A stretch of DNA of 64,000 nt from Spirochaetales bacterium (GTDB taxonomy: Bacteria; Spirochaetota; Spirochaetia; Treponematales; Treponemataceae), in contig JAQXNX010000010.1 in NCBI GenBank assembly GCA_029098225.1, positions 248,001 to 312,000 of the forward strand. The letters are read 5' to 3'. Shown piece by piece: positions 8,051 through 17,434 of the stretch (the stretch's first letter is position 1; each line of letters begins with the position of its first letter). Made by a program: the position numbers and the translations under genes. Below the pieces are notes generated by a model that was not told the origin of the DNA, made no database searches, and saw nothing but the letters and a program-made list of their open reading frames with translations.

Positions 8051-8611
8051 TTAAGATTCGCTGCAGTTGTTGTTACAGTCGCCGCATTCTCCGCAACTGC
8101 TTTCACAGTCGCCACCGCAGCCACCGCCACAATTTCCACCGCATCCGCCTCCGCAGCATGAAGGAGGATTTAGTTCTTCTTCAGTTGCATCGCGAACATT
8201 CATAACTTCTACATCAAAATGCAAATTTTTACCAGCTAATTCATGATTCGCATCTATTTTAATTTTGTCGTCTTTTATTTCTGTAATGTGAACAATAGCT
8301 GGTCCAGATTGAGTCATAGCCTGAAACTGCATTCCAATTTCAAGCTGCATGTCTGTATCAAACTGATCGCGAGTAACTTCTACTACAAGCTGCGGATTAT
8401 ATTCTCCATAGCCGTCTTTTGGCGCAATAATTGTAGAAAATTTATCGCCGGCAGTTTTTCCTTCCAGTTGAGCTTCTAATCCGGGAATTAAATAACCGCG
8501 TCCATGAACATAAGATAAAGGTTCAGACTCTCGACTGGAATCTATAAGATTTCCTTCATCATCTTTTAAAGTATAGTGAATTGAGACAAATTTATTATTT
8601 TCGATTTTCAT
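8051..8611 (-). CDS. slyD: SlyD-like FKBP peptidyl-prolyl isomerase
   Basis: The 186-residue protein has an FKBP domain with an inserted flap as in SlyD (VSIHYTLKDDEGNLIDSS, YVHGRGYLIPGLEAQLEGKTAGDK, then PQLVVEVTRDQF). The last 37 residues form a tail of Cys and Gly (PPSCCGGGCGGNCGGGCGG and on) in place of the His-rich tail of E. coli SlyD. The tail should bind nickel, zinc or other soft metals. Its ATG overlaps the stop of the NFU gene by one base, so the two are coupled. Confidence 0.88.
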   Translation of the reverse strand: MKIENNKFVSIHYTLKDDEGNLIDSSRESEPLSYVHGRGYLIPGLEAQLEGKTAGDKFSTIIAPKDGYGEYNPQLVVEVTRDQFDTDMQLEIGMQFQAMTQSGPAIVHITEIKDDKIKIDANHELAGKNLHFDVEVMNVRDATEEELNPPSCCGGGCGGNCGGGCGGDCESSCGECGDCNNNCSES

Positions 8612-8880
8612 TAAAACTGTGTTCCTTCGGCGTTATTTGGAGCATTATCCTGAATTACTTCATTGATTTCCGGGCAAGCATCTTTAAGATAGCGTTCAAC
8701 ACCCATTTTAAGTGTCATAACTGCCATAGGACAGCCGCCACAAGCTCCTGTAAGATTTAAATGAACATTATACATATCATCAATGCAGACAAATTCCATG
8801 TCGCCGCCATCTGCCTGAAGCATAGGTCTGAACATATCCAAAGCTTCTAAAACTCTTTTCTGTAATTCTTCGTCTACCAT
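8611..8880 (-). CDS. NFU-type Fe-S scaffold protein
   Basis: The 89-residue protein is a stand-alone NifU C-terminal domain. It has the MLQADGGDMEFV start of the fold and the cluster-binding CxxC in GACGGCPMAVMTLK. Such proteins hold and pass on [4Fe-4S] clusters. Translation is coupled by a one-base overlap to the Cys-rich SlyD gene, so the pair may serve metal handling. An SD (AGGGAGAA) precedes the start. Confidence 0.9.
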   Translation of the reverse strand: MVDEELQKRVLEALDMFRPMLQADGGDMEFVCIDDMYNVHLNLTGACGGCPMAVMTLKMGVERYLKDACPEINEVIQDNAPNNAEGTQF

Positions 8881-9015
8881 TTTATTCTCCCTGAAATTGT
8901 CTATTCACAACGCACTTTTGCGCATTAATGAAAAAATTTACGCGAATTTCTGATTTTTTAAACTTACTGAATTTTTATTATAAATTCTATTAAAATAATC
9001 AAAAATCTTTTAAAA

Positions 9016-10746
9016 TTATCCTAATTCATCAACTTTTCTGTGCAGATTGATAAGTTGAATATGTAAGAAATGATCAACAGCATTTTTTTCCAGAATGCCG
9101 ACAGGTTCATTTTCTGAATCTACTATAGGAAGAGCATCTACATCATATTTGTCAAATAACTCATAGGCCTCCGGAAGAGTTGTAGAAGGTTTGCAAACGG
9201 CAATAGGTTTATCCATAACGTCCATAGCAAGCATAGATTCTGCAAAATCTCCAATCTGCATAACTTCTTTTAAATGATTTAGCGAAATAATTCCTGCAAG
9301 AGTTCCGTCTGTAGGATTTTTTACTACATAATTTAAATTAGGATTTCGCGAAAAACTATTCAAAATAGAAAAGAGAGTATCATTTTCGCTTACAATTGCC
9401 GGAGAATCATAATTACAGATTTTTTGATTTTGGATAACTATGTCTGTAACTCGAGAATTCTTTTTAATATCATCAATGGTAATATTCAAGCCGCATTCGC
9501 CAGCTTTTGTTACGCCGATTTTTACAAAAATAGGTCCAACAAGCTGAACAATAAAGGTAGTTGCTGTAATTATTAAAAGAATTTCCGGTCCAATTGAATT
9601 TGCAAAATCATTTCCAGCTGCTATAGAAAGTCCGATTGCAACTCCAGCCTGACTTAAGAGACAGAATGGAAGATATTTCTGAACGCTTTTTGGTGCTTTT
9701 GTAATCCAGGCTCCAAAAGTTGCTCCAATTGCTTTTCCAAAGGTTCTTCCCAAAACATAAATAATTGCAATAATTCCTAAGAATGGGGTAATTATCCAGA
9801 TATTTAATTTTGCGCCAACAAGTACAAAGAATAAAACATAAATTGGAGGTGTATATTTTGCAACAAGAGCAAAAATATTATTAACTTTAGCCGGAGCAAA
9901 ATTTACAATTACAAAACCAATGCTCATTGCAGCAAGAATATTATCAAAATTAAAAATCTGAGTAATTCCTGTACAAAGGAAGAGACAGCCTAAAGAAAAA
10001 GAAAGTGCACGACTATCAGAATTTAAAACTCCACGAAGAATAAGGATAAGTACAAAGCCAAAAGCTGCGCCAATAGCTATTGAACCAAAAATATCACGGG
10101 CTATATTTAAAAGCTGAATTCCAAAAGGAAGAGAATTTCCACCGATTAATGGTCTTACAATTGTAGAAGCAATTGTATAAAGAATAAGGGCAACAGCATC
10201 ATCCATTGCAACTATTCCATACACTGTAGTTGTTAAAGGTCCTTTTGTTCTGTATTCAACAAGAACATCAGTTGTTGCCGCAGGTGCAGTTGCTGAACAG
10301 ATTGCCCCAAGAACTAAACCTAAAGAAACTGCGTGAACAAAATTTTTTGTAACTATATATACTACAATTGAAATAAGTGAACCGACGATAATTGCAGGAG
10401 TAATTGCTTCAAAAAGAAGAATGCTTACAAACTGCTTTCCATATTTTTTTATTGTTGAGAATTTTAATTCTGCACCAACAAGAAAACCAATAAAAGATAA
10501 TGCGACTGTACTGACAGGATCAAGTGCAGAAATAACCTGTGGTTCAAGAATATGCATTCCGGACGATCCGATTATTATTCCAATTACAATATAACCAACT
10601 ACCTGAGGAATCTTTAATTTCTGAAAAAGCCATCCGCCAAAGGCACCCGCAAAAATAATAATCCCCAAAAGTAAAACAAACTGGGATGTGTGAATTGCCG
10701 AAAAATGAAGAGCGCCCGGCAAAAGCGTTGCAAAAGGATTATTCAT
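9016..10746 (-). CDS. CPA2/Kef-type cation-proton antiporter with CBS domains
   Basis: The 576-residue protein has a short N-terminus and about 12 membrane helices in the Na+/H+ exchanger fold (VVGYIVIGIIIGSSGM, VLGAICSATAPAATTDVL, GIVAMDDAVALILY). The region after residue 430 is soluble and carries two CBS repeats (SPAIVSENDTLFSILNSF and KPIAVCKPSTTLPEAYELF), which commonly bind adenine nucleotides. The DD-like pair in the sixth helix (AMDDAV) fits an electrogenic or Asp-dependent exchanger. No Kef TrkA-N domain is present. Its promoter lies within the end of the transglycosylase gene. Confidence 0.85.
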   Translation of the reverse strand: MNNPFATLLPGALHFSAIHTSQFVLLLGIIIFAGAFGGWLFQKLKIPQVVGYIVIGIIIGSSGMHILEPQVISALDPVSTVALSFIGFLVGAELKFSTIKKYGKQFVSILLFEAITPAIIVGSLISIVVYIVTKNFVHAVSLGLVLGAICSATAPAATTDVLVEYRTKGPLTTTVYGIVAMDDAVALILYTIASTIVRPLIGGNSLPFGIQLLNIARDIFGSIAIGAAFGFVLILILRGVLNSDSRALSFSLGCLFLCTGITQIFNFDNILAAMSIGFVIVNFAPAKVNNIFALVAKYTPPIYVLFFVLVGAKLNIWIITPFLGIIAIIYVLGRTFGKAIGATFGAWITKAPKSVQKYLPFCLLSQAGVAIGLSIAAGNDFANSIGPEILLIITATTFIVQLVGPIFVKIGVTKAGECGLNITIDDIKKNSRVTDIVIQNQKICNYDSPAIVSENDTLFSILNSFSRNPNLNYVVKNPTDGTLAGIISLNHLKEVMQIGDFAESMLAMDVMDKPIAVCKPSTTLPEAYELFDKYDVDALPIVDSENEPVGILEKNAVDHFLHIQLINLHRKVDELG

Positions 10747-10751
10747 AAGGC

Positions 10752-12914
10752 TTAATATAGCAGATTTTCTATAATTTGTGCAAAGGCTGTATTGTCTTTA
10801 TAAAGCCATTCATACATTGCAGAAGCAGCTACCAGTTTTCTTCCGTATTCACGAGTTTCTGTATAAGGAAGAGTTTCTAAAAATAAATCCTGCGGCATAT
10901 TGCTTTTTTTACCAAAGGCTTCTGTTGTTGTCTGAAGCCATCTTCTTACTCTTGTTATTCCTGCATTGTAAGAAAAGAAGCCCTGTAAAATTGAACCGTC
11001 GCAGCGTCTGATTAAACTGCTTAAATAATAGGTTCCGAATTTTATATTTGTAGAAGCATCTGTAAGTGAATAATCAGAAACTTTAAGGCTGGTTGCAATA
11101 TCGCTGGCTGTAAATTCCATAAGCTGGCAAAGTCCAACAGCGCCTGCAGAGCTTTTTATTTTTGGATCAAAAAAACTTTCACTTCTTGTAAGTGCATACA
11201 TGATTGAAGGATTTAATTCGTAAAGTGCTGAATTTTTTTCTATTTCATCATAATAATCCTGAGGATAAACTAACTGAAGTTCTTCTCTGGTAAAATTTTC
11301 TGTTTTAAGGTTTGCAGCTTTTGCAGCTATGCGCAATGACTGCTGGTAATAAACTTCGTCCGAAGCTGCACATCTTTTTAAAAAGTCAGAAAGATAAAAT
11401 AAAACCTGTGAATCCAGTGAAATACTATTAGAAGACGAAATGCGCTGAAATTCTGGATAAATTAATTCTGGTAATCCGAAAGCTACATAGCCTTCCATTA
11501 AAAGTTTTGCAGAATTTTTTGCAGAATCATCAGCTTCTTTTTTTTCATTCCTGCTATATGGTTTTAAAAGAACACTTTCTAATTCATCATCCTGCAATTT
11601 CAGGCTGTAGGCTGCAAGCAGTTTATAATACCAGGAACTTCCGGAATTTAAGGCGCGGGTCATTGCCTGTTTATAAATATCCTGTTTAGAAACATTTTCC
11701 GGAGGAGTTGCAAGTCCTTCTTCCAAAAGTCTTGCATAAATGTAAGCATATTCACTAACAGATTCATCTGTTGCCTTGCCGTCTATTTCTGTATAGATTC
11801 TGTAAAAATCATTCCAGCGTCCGGCAGTGAGTAAAGAAGAAACCAGACTTTCAAAAAAATCATCAAAATATGCGGCATCGGTCCATTGCTCGCTGTAAAT
11901 GCCAATGCTTTCTATAATTGTATCTACAGAATGACTAAGAGATTCAGAAATTAAATACCAGAGGGCATTGTCTTTTTTAAATGTGTCGTCTGTGGAATTA
12001 AAGGCTTTTTCAAAACAGGTTTTTGCCTGATTATAATAAAGAGAATTATTGCTGAATAATCTTCCGGCATAAAACCAGAAATAATATTCACATTCTGTTC
12101 CGGAATATTTTTGTGCCTGTTCTGCAAAGAAATTTGCGTTTGGAATGTAATCAACACTTCCGTATAAAAAAGATTTTCCTGCATCTGAAATTAACTGAGG
12201 TAATAAAGGAAGTTCATTATTTTCAAAATATCCAAAAAGTTCTTCGGCTTTAGAAGCTGTGTAAGTATAATTTCTTTTATAAAGCTCAATTCTATAGTTC
12301 AGAGCAAAATCTTGTGGAGTATAAGAAATTTCTTCTGTGCTGTTAAAGTCTGGATGATCATATGAATCGCGGTAAAATTGATAATGTTCCGTAGAAATTG
12401 CGCGCGAAGTAAACCATTCAAAAACTTCTTTTTCAAGAGAATCAATTTGCTTTTCGCTAAGAACCTGCATTCTTATTTTTATGCTTTTGTTTTCATCATT
12501 TTGTAAATCTAAATTTTCTGAATTTGTTAAAACTAAATTTGACTCTTTTGCAAGATAAAATTGATTTAATGCTATATAAAGAACTTCGGAATAAAATTCC
12601 TGATTATCTTTGTAAGAGGCTAATAATTTTTGTGCTGCGGAGTTTTTTTCGGGAATGCTGCCAAAAAAGCATAATTGTTCAGCGCTTCTTTCTGCAGCGT
12701 AGAGACTTCCTTTTTTTGAACAGTTTATAAATTTCTGACGGGCTTCTTTTTCTTTGCCTTCTTCAAGAAATCTTAAGCCTACAAAATAATCTGAATCTAT
12801 TCCGAATTTTTTTTGTAAATCTGATTTTGCTGAACAGCTCTGAATAAAAAGAGTAAAAATTATAAGGAAAGAACATATATTAAGCGAATTTTTAAATTTT
12901 TCCACAATTTTCAC
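10752..12914 (-). CDS. Lytic murein transglycosylase, probable lipoprotein
   Basis: The 720-residue protein begins at a GTG with a signal peptide ending in FTLFIQSCSAK, a plausible spirochetal lipobox with Cys near residue 27. A long alpha-helical superhelix of TPR-like repeats fills the middle, as in Slt70. The C-terminal SLT domain has the catalytic Glu in ALTRSESFFDP, then AGAVGLCQLM, and FFSYNAGITRV before the end. It cleaves the MurNAc-GlcNAc bond to form anhydro-MurNAc. It is followed upstream by the LysM protein and GH3 enzyme in the same direction, which makes a wall-turnover group. Confidence 0.9.
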   Translation of the reverse strand: MKIVEKFKNSLNICSFLIIFTLFIQSCSAKSDLQKKFGIDSDYFVGLRFLEEGKEKEARQKFINCSKKGSLYAAERSAEQLCFFGSIPEKNSAAQKLLASYKDNQEFYSEVLYIALNQFYLAKESNLVLTNSENLDLQNDENKSIKIRMQVLSEKQIDSLEKEVFEWFTSRAISTEHYQFYRDSYDHPDFNSTEEISYTPQDFALNYRIELYKRNYTYTASKAEELFGYFENNELPLLPQLISDAGKSFLYGSVDYIPNANFFAEQAQKYSGTECEYYFWFYAGRLFSNNSLYYNQAKTCFEKAFNSTDDTFKKDNALWYLISESLSHSVDTIIESIGIYSEQWTDAAYFDDFFESLVSSLLTAGRWNDFYRIYTEIDGKATDESVSEYAYIYARLLEEGLATPPENVSKQDIYKQAMTRALNSGSSWYYKLLAAYSLKLQDDELESVLLKPYSRNEKKEADDSAKNSAKLLMEGYVAFGLPELIYPEFQRISSSNSISLDSQVLFYLSDFLKRCAASDEVYYQQSLRIAAKAANLKTENFTREELQLVYPQDYYDEIEKNSALYELNPSIMYALTRSESFFDPKIKSSAGAVGLCQLMEFTASDIATSLKVSDYSLTDASTNIKFGTYYLSSLIRRCDGSILQGFFSYNAGITRVRRWLQTTTEAFGKKSNMPQDLFLETLPYTETREYGRKLVAASAMYEWLYKDNTAFAQIIENLLY
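10754..10783 (-). promoter_or_regulatory. Candidate leaderless promoter of the antiporter
   Basis: On the minus strand TTGCAC (10778-10783) and TATATT (10754-10759) are 18 bases apart. The -10 box ends seven bases before the ATG at 10746; the gap AAGCCTT has no SD. It overlaps the end of the upstream transglycosylase gene. Confidence 0.45.
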
Positions 12915-12924
12915 TCTATTTTAA

Positions 12925-14577
12925 TTATTCAGCAGGAATAATAATTGTTGTTCCTGAAATAATATAATCAGGATTTTTTATTCCATTGTAGCGTGCAATA
13001 TATTTGTAACGCCAAGGATTTTTATAGTAAGTATCGGCAATGTCCCAGAGAGTATCGCCCCATTTAATTTTGTAAGAAATATTTTTAGGCTTTTCTACAA
13101 CTGGAGCAGGTGGCTCAGGAATTACTTCTTCTGCTTTTTCTATAATTACAATTTCGTCTTCTTTTGCCTGAGGAACCGGTTCAACTTTTGGCTCTACAAC
13201 AGGTGGTTCTTCTTTTTCTATAACAGGAGGAACTTCTTCTTTTACAATTTGTTCTGTTTCTGTGTAATTCTTTTTTGTAATCAGATTATATTTTGAAGGA
13301 ATAATAAATAAAATAAGTGCTGTTGCAATTACACAGATTATTGCGCAGATAATACAGATTATAACAGGAACTTTTGTCTTTTTTCTTTGTTCTTCACTAT
13401 AATCAGAAGAATTACCGAGTTCTGTTTCTTTATCGTAAAGGCCTGTAAAACTTAGTCCTGAAGCTGGTGCCGGTGAATCATCAAAATCGGCAAAAATGTC
13501 TTCATCCTTATTCACTTTATCATCTCCTAAAGAAATATCATCAAAGCTAGGTAAATCGTCATCGCTGATTAATGGTTCATCAGAATTTTCTTCTGAAGAA
13601 GCTTCGTCTGATATTGTTGTATCTGCATTAAAAAGGTCATCTGAAACTGCAGTATCTTCTGTTGAAGCGAACATGTCATCTGCGGCTGCATCATTGTTTG
13701 CAGCAAATGTGTCATATGTGGTTGCATCGTCGTTTGCAACGATTGTGTCATCTGCAACAGTATCTTCGGTTGAAGCAAAAATGTCATCCTGAGCTGGAAT
13801 ATCATCGTCAGCGGCGGCGCTATCTGCAGTATTTGTAAGATCATCAAAGCCTGGTAAATCGTTTGCAGAAAATTCTTCTGTTGTGTCGCTGCCAGTTGTA
13901 TCTTCTGTTGAAGCGAACATGTCATCTGCGGCTGCATCATTGTTTGCAGCGAATGTGTCATCTGCAACAGTATCTTCGGTTGAAGCAAAAATGTCGTCCT
14001 GAGTGATTGTATCGTCTGTAGAAGCAATATCTTCGTTAGTTGCAAACATTTCGTCTTCAGCTCCATCTGGAGTAAAGGTAACATCTGCCTTGTCGTTTTC
14101 TTCTTTTTGTTTTCTCAATGCTTCTGCTGCAGCTAAAAGACCAGCACCTGCAACTGCAACACCTGCTGCTTTTGCAGCATTTTTAGATTCATCTGTGTTT
14201 GGAGAATCAGAAATTCCATATTCATCTGTTATCATACGTTCCTCTGCAGTTCTGGAAACCAGAGAAATTGTTGTTTTACTTTGAGATCCGGTTTCTGTAT
14301 CAACTATTTTTGCAGAAAGTTTATTTTCATCATCAATGGAAACTATAAAGGAAATATCCGGTTCACCGTTTGGATGTGCAATTAATCCGTTAATTTCTAA
14401 AGAATCAACATATTCAGCATCATCCATAGTGCATAATTCCGAACGGTATAAATCGACCATTACTTTTGTCTGATTATTATGAGCAGTAGTTAAATCTAAA
14501 GATTTTTCTGATGGCATGTTTTCCTGAAGAACTGGATAGAATGAACCGTCTGCAAGCTTTATTCCGATAGTTTTCAT
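12925..14577 (-). CDS. Hsp70-substrate-domain-like / transmembrane / LysM protein
   Basis: The ATG at 14577 is preferred to a TTG nine bases earlier because the SD AGAGG lies nine bases before it. Residues about 35-110 resemble the beta substrate-binding domain of Hsp70 (IVSIDDENKLSAKIVDTETG compares with the DnaK D-x-G-I-L-x-V-S-A-x-D-x-x-T-G stretch). Then comes a helical segment, about 220 acidic residues with imperfect repeats built on DDIFASTEDT and AANNDAAADDM, a membrane helix near residue 400, a Pro/Glu-rich spacer and a C-terminal LysM domain (YKIKWGDTLWDIADTYY). Topology puts the Hsp70-like part inside and LysM in the periplasm. I know of no tested function. Confidence 0.75.
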   Translation of the reverse strand: MKTIGIKLADGSFYPVLQENMPSEKSLDLTTAHNNQTKVMVDLYRSELCTMDDAEYVDSLEINGLIAHPNGEPDISFIVSIDDENKLSAKIVDTETGSQSKTTISLVSRTAEERMITDEYGISDSPNTDESKNAAKAAGVAVAGAGLLAAAEALRKQKEENDKADVTFTPDGAEDEMFATNEDIASTDDTITQDDIFASTEDTVADDTFAANNDAAADDMFASTEDTTGSDTTEEFSANDLPGFDDLTNTADSAAADDDIPAQDDIFASTEDTVADDTIVANDDATTYDTFAANNDAAADDMFASTEDTAVSDDLFNADTTISDEASSEENSDEPLISDDDLPSFDDISLGDDKVNKDEDIFADFDDSPAPASGLSFTGLYDKETELGNSSDYSEEQRKKTKVPVIICIICAIICVIATALILFIIPSKYNLITKKNYTETEQIVKEEVPPVIEKEEPPVVEPKVEPVPQAKEDEIVIIEKAEEVIPEPPAPVVEKPKNISYKIKWGDTLWDIADTYYKNPWRYKYIARYNGIKNPDYIISGTTIIIPAE

Positions 14578-14635
14578 TTTCTGCAACCTCTCTTAATTTT
14601 CGGCATAAATAACCGTTTTCACAATTAAAAAGTTT

Positions 14636-16306
14636 TTAAGGTCTTATTCCTTTAGGTTCATATTCACCAGCAAGTGCAGAAACCATAGCCTTTAAAGAAT
14701 AATCACAACGCCAACTATATCCTAAAAGAATAGTATCAGCCCAATTCAAATCTTTTGCAAGATCTGGATTCATTGTACATAATATAACAACTTTTTTCCC
14801 TGAATTTCTAAAATATTGTGCAATTTTTACATGATTTTCGCTGGAAACGCATAGGATAATTGTATCGTAACCTGCTGCAACAGGAGGAAGATTATCTAAA
14901 ACCCATTGAGTTTCGTTTGGTCCAGTTTCGTAAGAAAAACGGAATTCTCCTGCATCAGGGTATCTTTGTTTTGCAGCCTGAAAAAAACTGTTTAAAGAAC
15001 CCATCAGTAAAATTCGTTCTCCACTTGCATTAGATAAAGGCATTGAAGAACCTTTTTTTTCTATTGTAATTGAACGGCAGGCCTGCTCCAAAAAGAATTT
15101 TTCACCTTCCCGATTTGGAATTAATTTATCTACCAGCTCTTCATCCGGATAGATAGGAGCAGCATTTCCCGATTTGAAATAATCAAGTTTTGCTTTAATA
15201 ACTCTGTATGCAGCCTGTTTTACGCAATTGTGAAAATCTTCATCAATTGACATATTTTCCAGATTGCGTGTCCATAAAGCTTCATTTAATTTAGCAGTTG
15301 TTGAAGAAAGAATGATATCGTTGCCAGCTTCCAAAGCCATTTTAAATGCAGTAGACATTGCACCTGCATAAGTCGTTGCACCAACCATCATCATATCGTC
15401 TGTAATTATAATTCCATCAAAACCAAGCTGATTTCTTAGTAAATCTGTAAGAAAATATTTAGAAAGCGAAGCTGGTGCGCCCGAATTTTCAATCTGTGGA
15501 AAAGCAAGATGTCCTGACATAACTGCAGGAATTTTTTCTTTTATAAGATAAAGATATGGAATTAATTCACGGTTTTTGAAGGTTTCAAAATCTATATCAA
15601 TTTGTGGAAGATTTCCGTGAGAATCAAGATTTGTGTCTCCATGTCCGGGAAAATGCTTTACAGTTGGAATTACACCTGCTGCCATTGAACCGGAAGCAAA
15701 AGCTGCTCCAAGAATGCCTGCTTTTTCCGGGTCTTCTCCAAACGAACGTGTTCCAATAATTGTAGAATCGTGATTTGTAAATAAATCAACAGTCGGAGCA
15801 AAATTCATATTTATACCAAGCGCTTTAATTTCCATATTGATATAATATGAACTGTACCAGGCATCTGCGGGGTAACCTCCGGCACCAATTGCCATGTTTC
15901 CTGGTGTAATGGAAGTATCACCTTTTACATGTCTAATACTTCCGCCTTCCTGATCTGTTGCAACAAAAAGAGGAATTTTGAATCTGTTTGTAGAAGCACT
16001 TTCCTGAAGAGATTTTATGGATTTAGCAACAAGATGGATATCATCTGTATTCCAGCCGAAAACTTTTACACTTCCAAGTCCTCTGGAAACCCATTGATAT
16101 AAAAGCTCCGGAGGTTCTGCTCCAGCCCAACCAAACATAAAGGTTTGAGAAAGAAGTTCAGAATCGCTCATCTGATCTGTAATCATTTTTGCCAGCTGGT
16201 CAGAGGGGTAGTCGGACCAGAAGTCTATTTGCTGGGAATATAAACTGATTTTTCCAGATGCAAAAAAAATAATTCCTGCTGTTATAATTCCAAAAAACTT
16301 TTTCAT
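14636..16306 (-). CDS. GH3 beta-N-acetylhexosaminidase-type protein
   Basis: The 556-residue protein has a signal peptide (cleavage near SLYSQQ). The GH3 barrel shows ATDQEGGSIRHV, NFAPTVDL, the His/Asp motif KHFPGHGDTNLDSHG and the nucleophile region IITDDMMM, as in NagZ. About 150 residues follow as a second alpha/beta domain (the GH3_C-like part), which classical Gram-negative NagZ lacks but Firmicutes NagZ have. The likely role is removal of GlcNAc from muropeptides, here outside the cytoplasm. Its neighbours are a lytic transglycosylase and a LysM protein. Confidence 0.88.
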   Translation of the reverse strand: MKKFFGIITAGIIFFASGKISLYSQQIDFWSDYPSDQLAKMITDQMSDSELLSQTFMFGWAGAEPPELLYQWVSRGLGSVKVFGWNTDDIHLVAKSIKSLQESASTNRFKIPLFVATDQEGGSIRHVKGDTSITPGNMAIGAGGYPADAWYSSYYINMEIKALGINMNFAPTVDLFTNHDSTIIGTRSFGEDPEKAGILGAAFASGSMAAGVIPTVKHFPGHGDTNLDSHGNLPQIDIDFETFKNRELIPYLYLIKEKIPAVMSGHLAFPQIENSGAPASLSKYFLTDLLRNQLGFDGIIITDDMMMVGATTYAGAMSTAFKMALEAGNDIILSSTTAKLNEALWTRNLENMSIDEDFHNCVKQAAYRVIKAKLDYFKSGNAAPIYPDEELVDKLIPNREGEKFFLEQACRSITIEKKGSSMPLSNASGERILLMGSLNSFFQAAKQRYPDAGEFRFSYETGPNETQWVLDNLPPVAAGYDTIILCVSSENHVKIAQYFRNSGKKVVILCTMNPDLAKDLNWADTILLGYSWRCDYSLKAMVSALAGEYEPKGIRP

Positions 16307-16320
16307 GATATAATTCTTTT

Positions 16321-17238
16321 TTAATTTCTTATTCTTTCGCTGGCAATGTGTGCAGCAATAGCACCGTCAGAAACAGCTGTTACAACCTGACGGAATGGTT
16401 TGCTTCTTATATCGCCTGCTGCAAAAAGGCATGGAATGGAAGTTTCCATATTTTCATCTGTAATAATGTAGCCGCCTTCATCTTTAGGAAGCATTTCTAC
16501 AAGAGAAGTCTGTGGAAGCATTCCGGTAAAAATGAATACAGCATCGGTTGAAAGCTCTGACTTTTCTCCGGTTTTCACATTTTCTATTGTAACAGATTCA
16601 ACTTTTGCACTTCCATTAATAGATTTTACTACTGAATCGTAAACAGGTTTTACGCCGGAAGCAAGCATTTTATCTATTACAGCCTGCTGAGCTCTGAATT
16701 TGTCCCGGCGATGAATGATAGTAACATCTTTTGAAAGAGTAGAAAGATAAATTGCTTCACTGCAGGCAGAATCTCCGCCGCCAACAACAATTATTTTTTT
16801 ATTTCTAAAAAATGGTCCGTCGCAGGTTGCACAGTAAGAAACTCCTCTTCCTGTAAATTCCTTTTCTCCGGGAACTTCGAGGTTTCTGTGAATTGCACCT
16901 GTTGCGATACAAAGACATTTTGATTCAAACGAGTCCTTTTTTGTTTTAACGAGAAAATTCTCTCCCATTTTGTCTATAGAAATAACCTGTGCCTGAACAA
17001 CTTTAGCACCAAAAGCTTCAGCCTGTTTTTGCATATTCATGGTAAAGCTTGTACCATCGATTGCAGGAAATACTCCAGGATAGTTTTCTAAATCTGCAAT
17101 TTGAAGAACCTGTCCGCCAGCTCCTGCAACATCAATAACAAGAGTTGAAAGTCCGCCGCGTGCAGCATATTGAGCAGAAGCAAGCCCGGCAGGACCTGCA
17201 CCAATTACAACATAATCAAATTTCTCTGTATCACTCAT
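16321..17238 (-). CDS. trxB: Thioredoxin reductase
   Basis: The 305-residue flavoprotein reduces thioredoxin with NADPH. It has the FAD Rossmann motif VVIGAGPAGLASAQYAAR, the redox-active disulfide CATC in SYCATCDGPFF, the NADPH motif VVGGGDSACSEA and the C-terminal FAD motif FAAGDIRSKPFRQVVTA. Length is standard. No thioredoxin gene is adjacent. It is the last leftward gene before the strand switch at dnaA. Confidence 0.94.
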   Translation of the reverse strand: MSDTEKFDYVVIGAGPAGLASAQYAARGGLSTLVIDVAGAGGQVLQIADLENYPGVFPAIDGTSFTMNMQKQAEAFGAKVVQAQVISIDKMGENFLVKTKKDSFESKCLCIATGAIHRNLEVPGEKEFTGRGVSYCATCDGPFFRNKKIIVVGGGDSACSEAIYLSTLSKDVTIIHRRDKFRAQQAVIDKMLASGVKPVYDSVVKSINGSAKVESVTIENVKTGEKSELSTDAVFIFTGMLPQTSLVEMLPKDEGGYIITDENMETSIPCLFAAGDIRSKPFRQVVTAVSDGAIAAHIASERIRN

Positions 17239-17434
17239 ATTTTAAGTTTATCAAATTTCGGAATAAGTAGGAAGAGTTTAAAACTTGACAGAGTTTAAAA
17301 TAATACTTGCTGGGTTTTGAGTGCGCTCGCTGAAAAACGCAAATTTATTTCATTTTAAAATTATATTTTCTATGAGTGATTTTTTTATAAATTTGACTTG
17401 AAGAAATTTTCTAAGTGAGTGATAATACTAAAAT
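17239..17434. other. Intergenic region at the strand switch upstream of dnaA
   Basis: This AT-rich stretch separates leftward trxB from rightward dnaA. It contains the dnaA promoter at its right end and the T/A-rich run near 17375-17390. I found no perfect TTATCCACA box, only weak partial matches, so the origin is inferred from gene order and the strand switch rather than from boxes. Confidence 0.4.
17398..17426 (+). promoter_or_regulatory. Candidate near-leaderless promoter of dnaA
   Basis: TTGAAG (17398-17403) and GATAAT (17421-17426) are 17 bases apart. The -10 box ends eight bases before the ATG at 17435 and no SD is present. Confidence 0.5.

Noticed and set aside
13496-14084. Long frames on both strands in the repeat part of the LysM protein
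   Set aside because: They are shadows of the tandem repeats in the acidic linker and have biased low-complexity sequence.
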